From: Thermococcales archaeon 44_46
GTDB lineage: Archaea; Methanobacteriota_B; Thermococci; Thermococcales; Thermococcaceae
DNA length: 14,458 nucleotides
NCBI GenBank assembly: GCA_001507935.1
Contig: LGET01000017.1
Span: 1-14,458 of the forward strand
Reading direction: 5' to 3'
Made by a program: the position numbers and the translations under genes. A model generated the notes under the pieces. It was given only the letters and a program-made list of their open reading frames with translations, did no database searches and had not been told where the DNA came from. Of the stretch, positions 14,404-14,458 are shown one piece after another. Position 1 is the stretch's first letter, and each line of letters opens with the position of its first letter.

Positions 14404-14427
14404 CAGCGCTTACGCAGGTAAGGGCTG
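14404..14427 (-). other. Stem-loop directly after the tRNA 3' end
   Basis: CAGC and CTTAC pair with GTAAG and GCTG around a 4-nt loop, with one mismatch between the two helices. On the minus strand it begins 3 nt after the encoded CCA, so it would lie in the tRNA 3' trailer. It may be a processing or transcription-end structure. Confidence 0.55.
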
Positions 14428-14430
14428 TTA

Positions 14431-14458
14431 TGGTGGGCCCGCGGGGATTCGAACCCCG
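14431..14458 (-). tRNA. tRNA, 3' part only (cut by window edge)
   Basis: Read on the minus strand, the last 28 bases give a T-arm with stem CGGGG/CCCCG and loop TTCGAAT. An acceptor strand CGGGCCC, discriminator A and encoded CCA follow. The 5' acceptor strand should therefore be GGGCCCG. The anticodon lies beyond the window, so the isotype cannot be stated. Encoded CCA is usual in Thermococcales tRNAs. Confidence 0.92.

Noticed and set aside
13904..14430. Integrated element or attachment site next to the tRNA 3' end
   Set aside because: No integrase gene is present, and no second copy of the tRNA 3' end was seen elsewhere in the window.

Overview
The window looks like a chromosome segment from a hyperthermophilic euryarchaeon of the order Thermococcales (Pyrococcus/Thermococcus). 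The evidence is a cupin-type phosphoglucose isomerase of the Pyrococcus type, an archaeal stand-alone methylmalonyl-CoA mutase large subunit, BRE/TATA-like promoters about 30-40 bp before starts, GGTGA-type ribosome binding sites, a glycolytic operator of the Thermococcales TGM type, and a tRNA with CCA encoded in the DNA. Base composition is moderate to AT-rich. I do not commit to a species.

Layout, left to right. Positions 1-667: a MobA-like nucleotidyltransferase (+), overlapping tail to tail with a leftward two-gene unit (TPR protein, then GNAT acetyltransferase; 645-2519). Positions 2520-2677: a divergent promoter region. Positions 2678-5747: a rightward run of a membrane-anchored exported protein, ribonuclease Z, a TraB/PrgY-family protein and a small zinc-ribbon protein. 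Positions 5748-6779: a decayed region with remnants of a YfcC-type transporter and an M20 metallopeptidase on the minus strand, joined by deletions and frameshifts. Positions 6786-7550: a 59-residue KH-like protein followed by an M50 site-2 protease homologue. Positions 7552-8194: phosphoglucose isomerase with a near-perfect TGM operator before its TATA box. Positions 8266-9992: methylmalonyl-CoA mutase large subunit. Positions 9994-13870: a leftward three-gene operon of ABC ATPase, ABC-2 permease and a large cysteine-free surface protein. Positions 13871-14430: a non-coding region with direct and inverted repeats. Positions 14431-14458: the 3' end of a minus-strand tRNA cut by the window edge.

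Most genes are housekeeping or conserved. The parts least explained by known families are the ABC/surface-protein operon with repeated 16-bp elements upstream, the structured non-coding region beside the tRNA, and the KH/S2P gene pair. The clearest regulatory signal is the TGM before pgi. The clearest evolutionary event is loss of the YfcC-M20 gene pair. I found no CRISPR array, insertion sequence or defence system.
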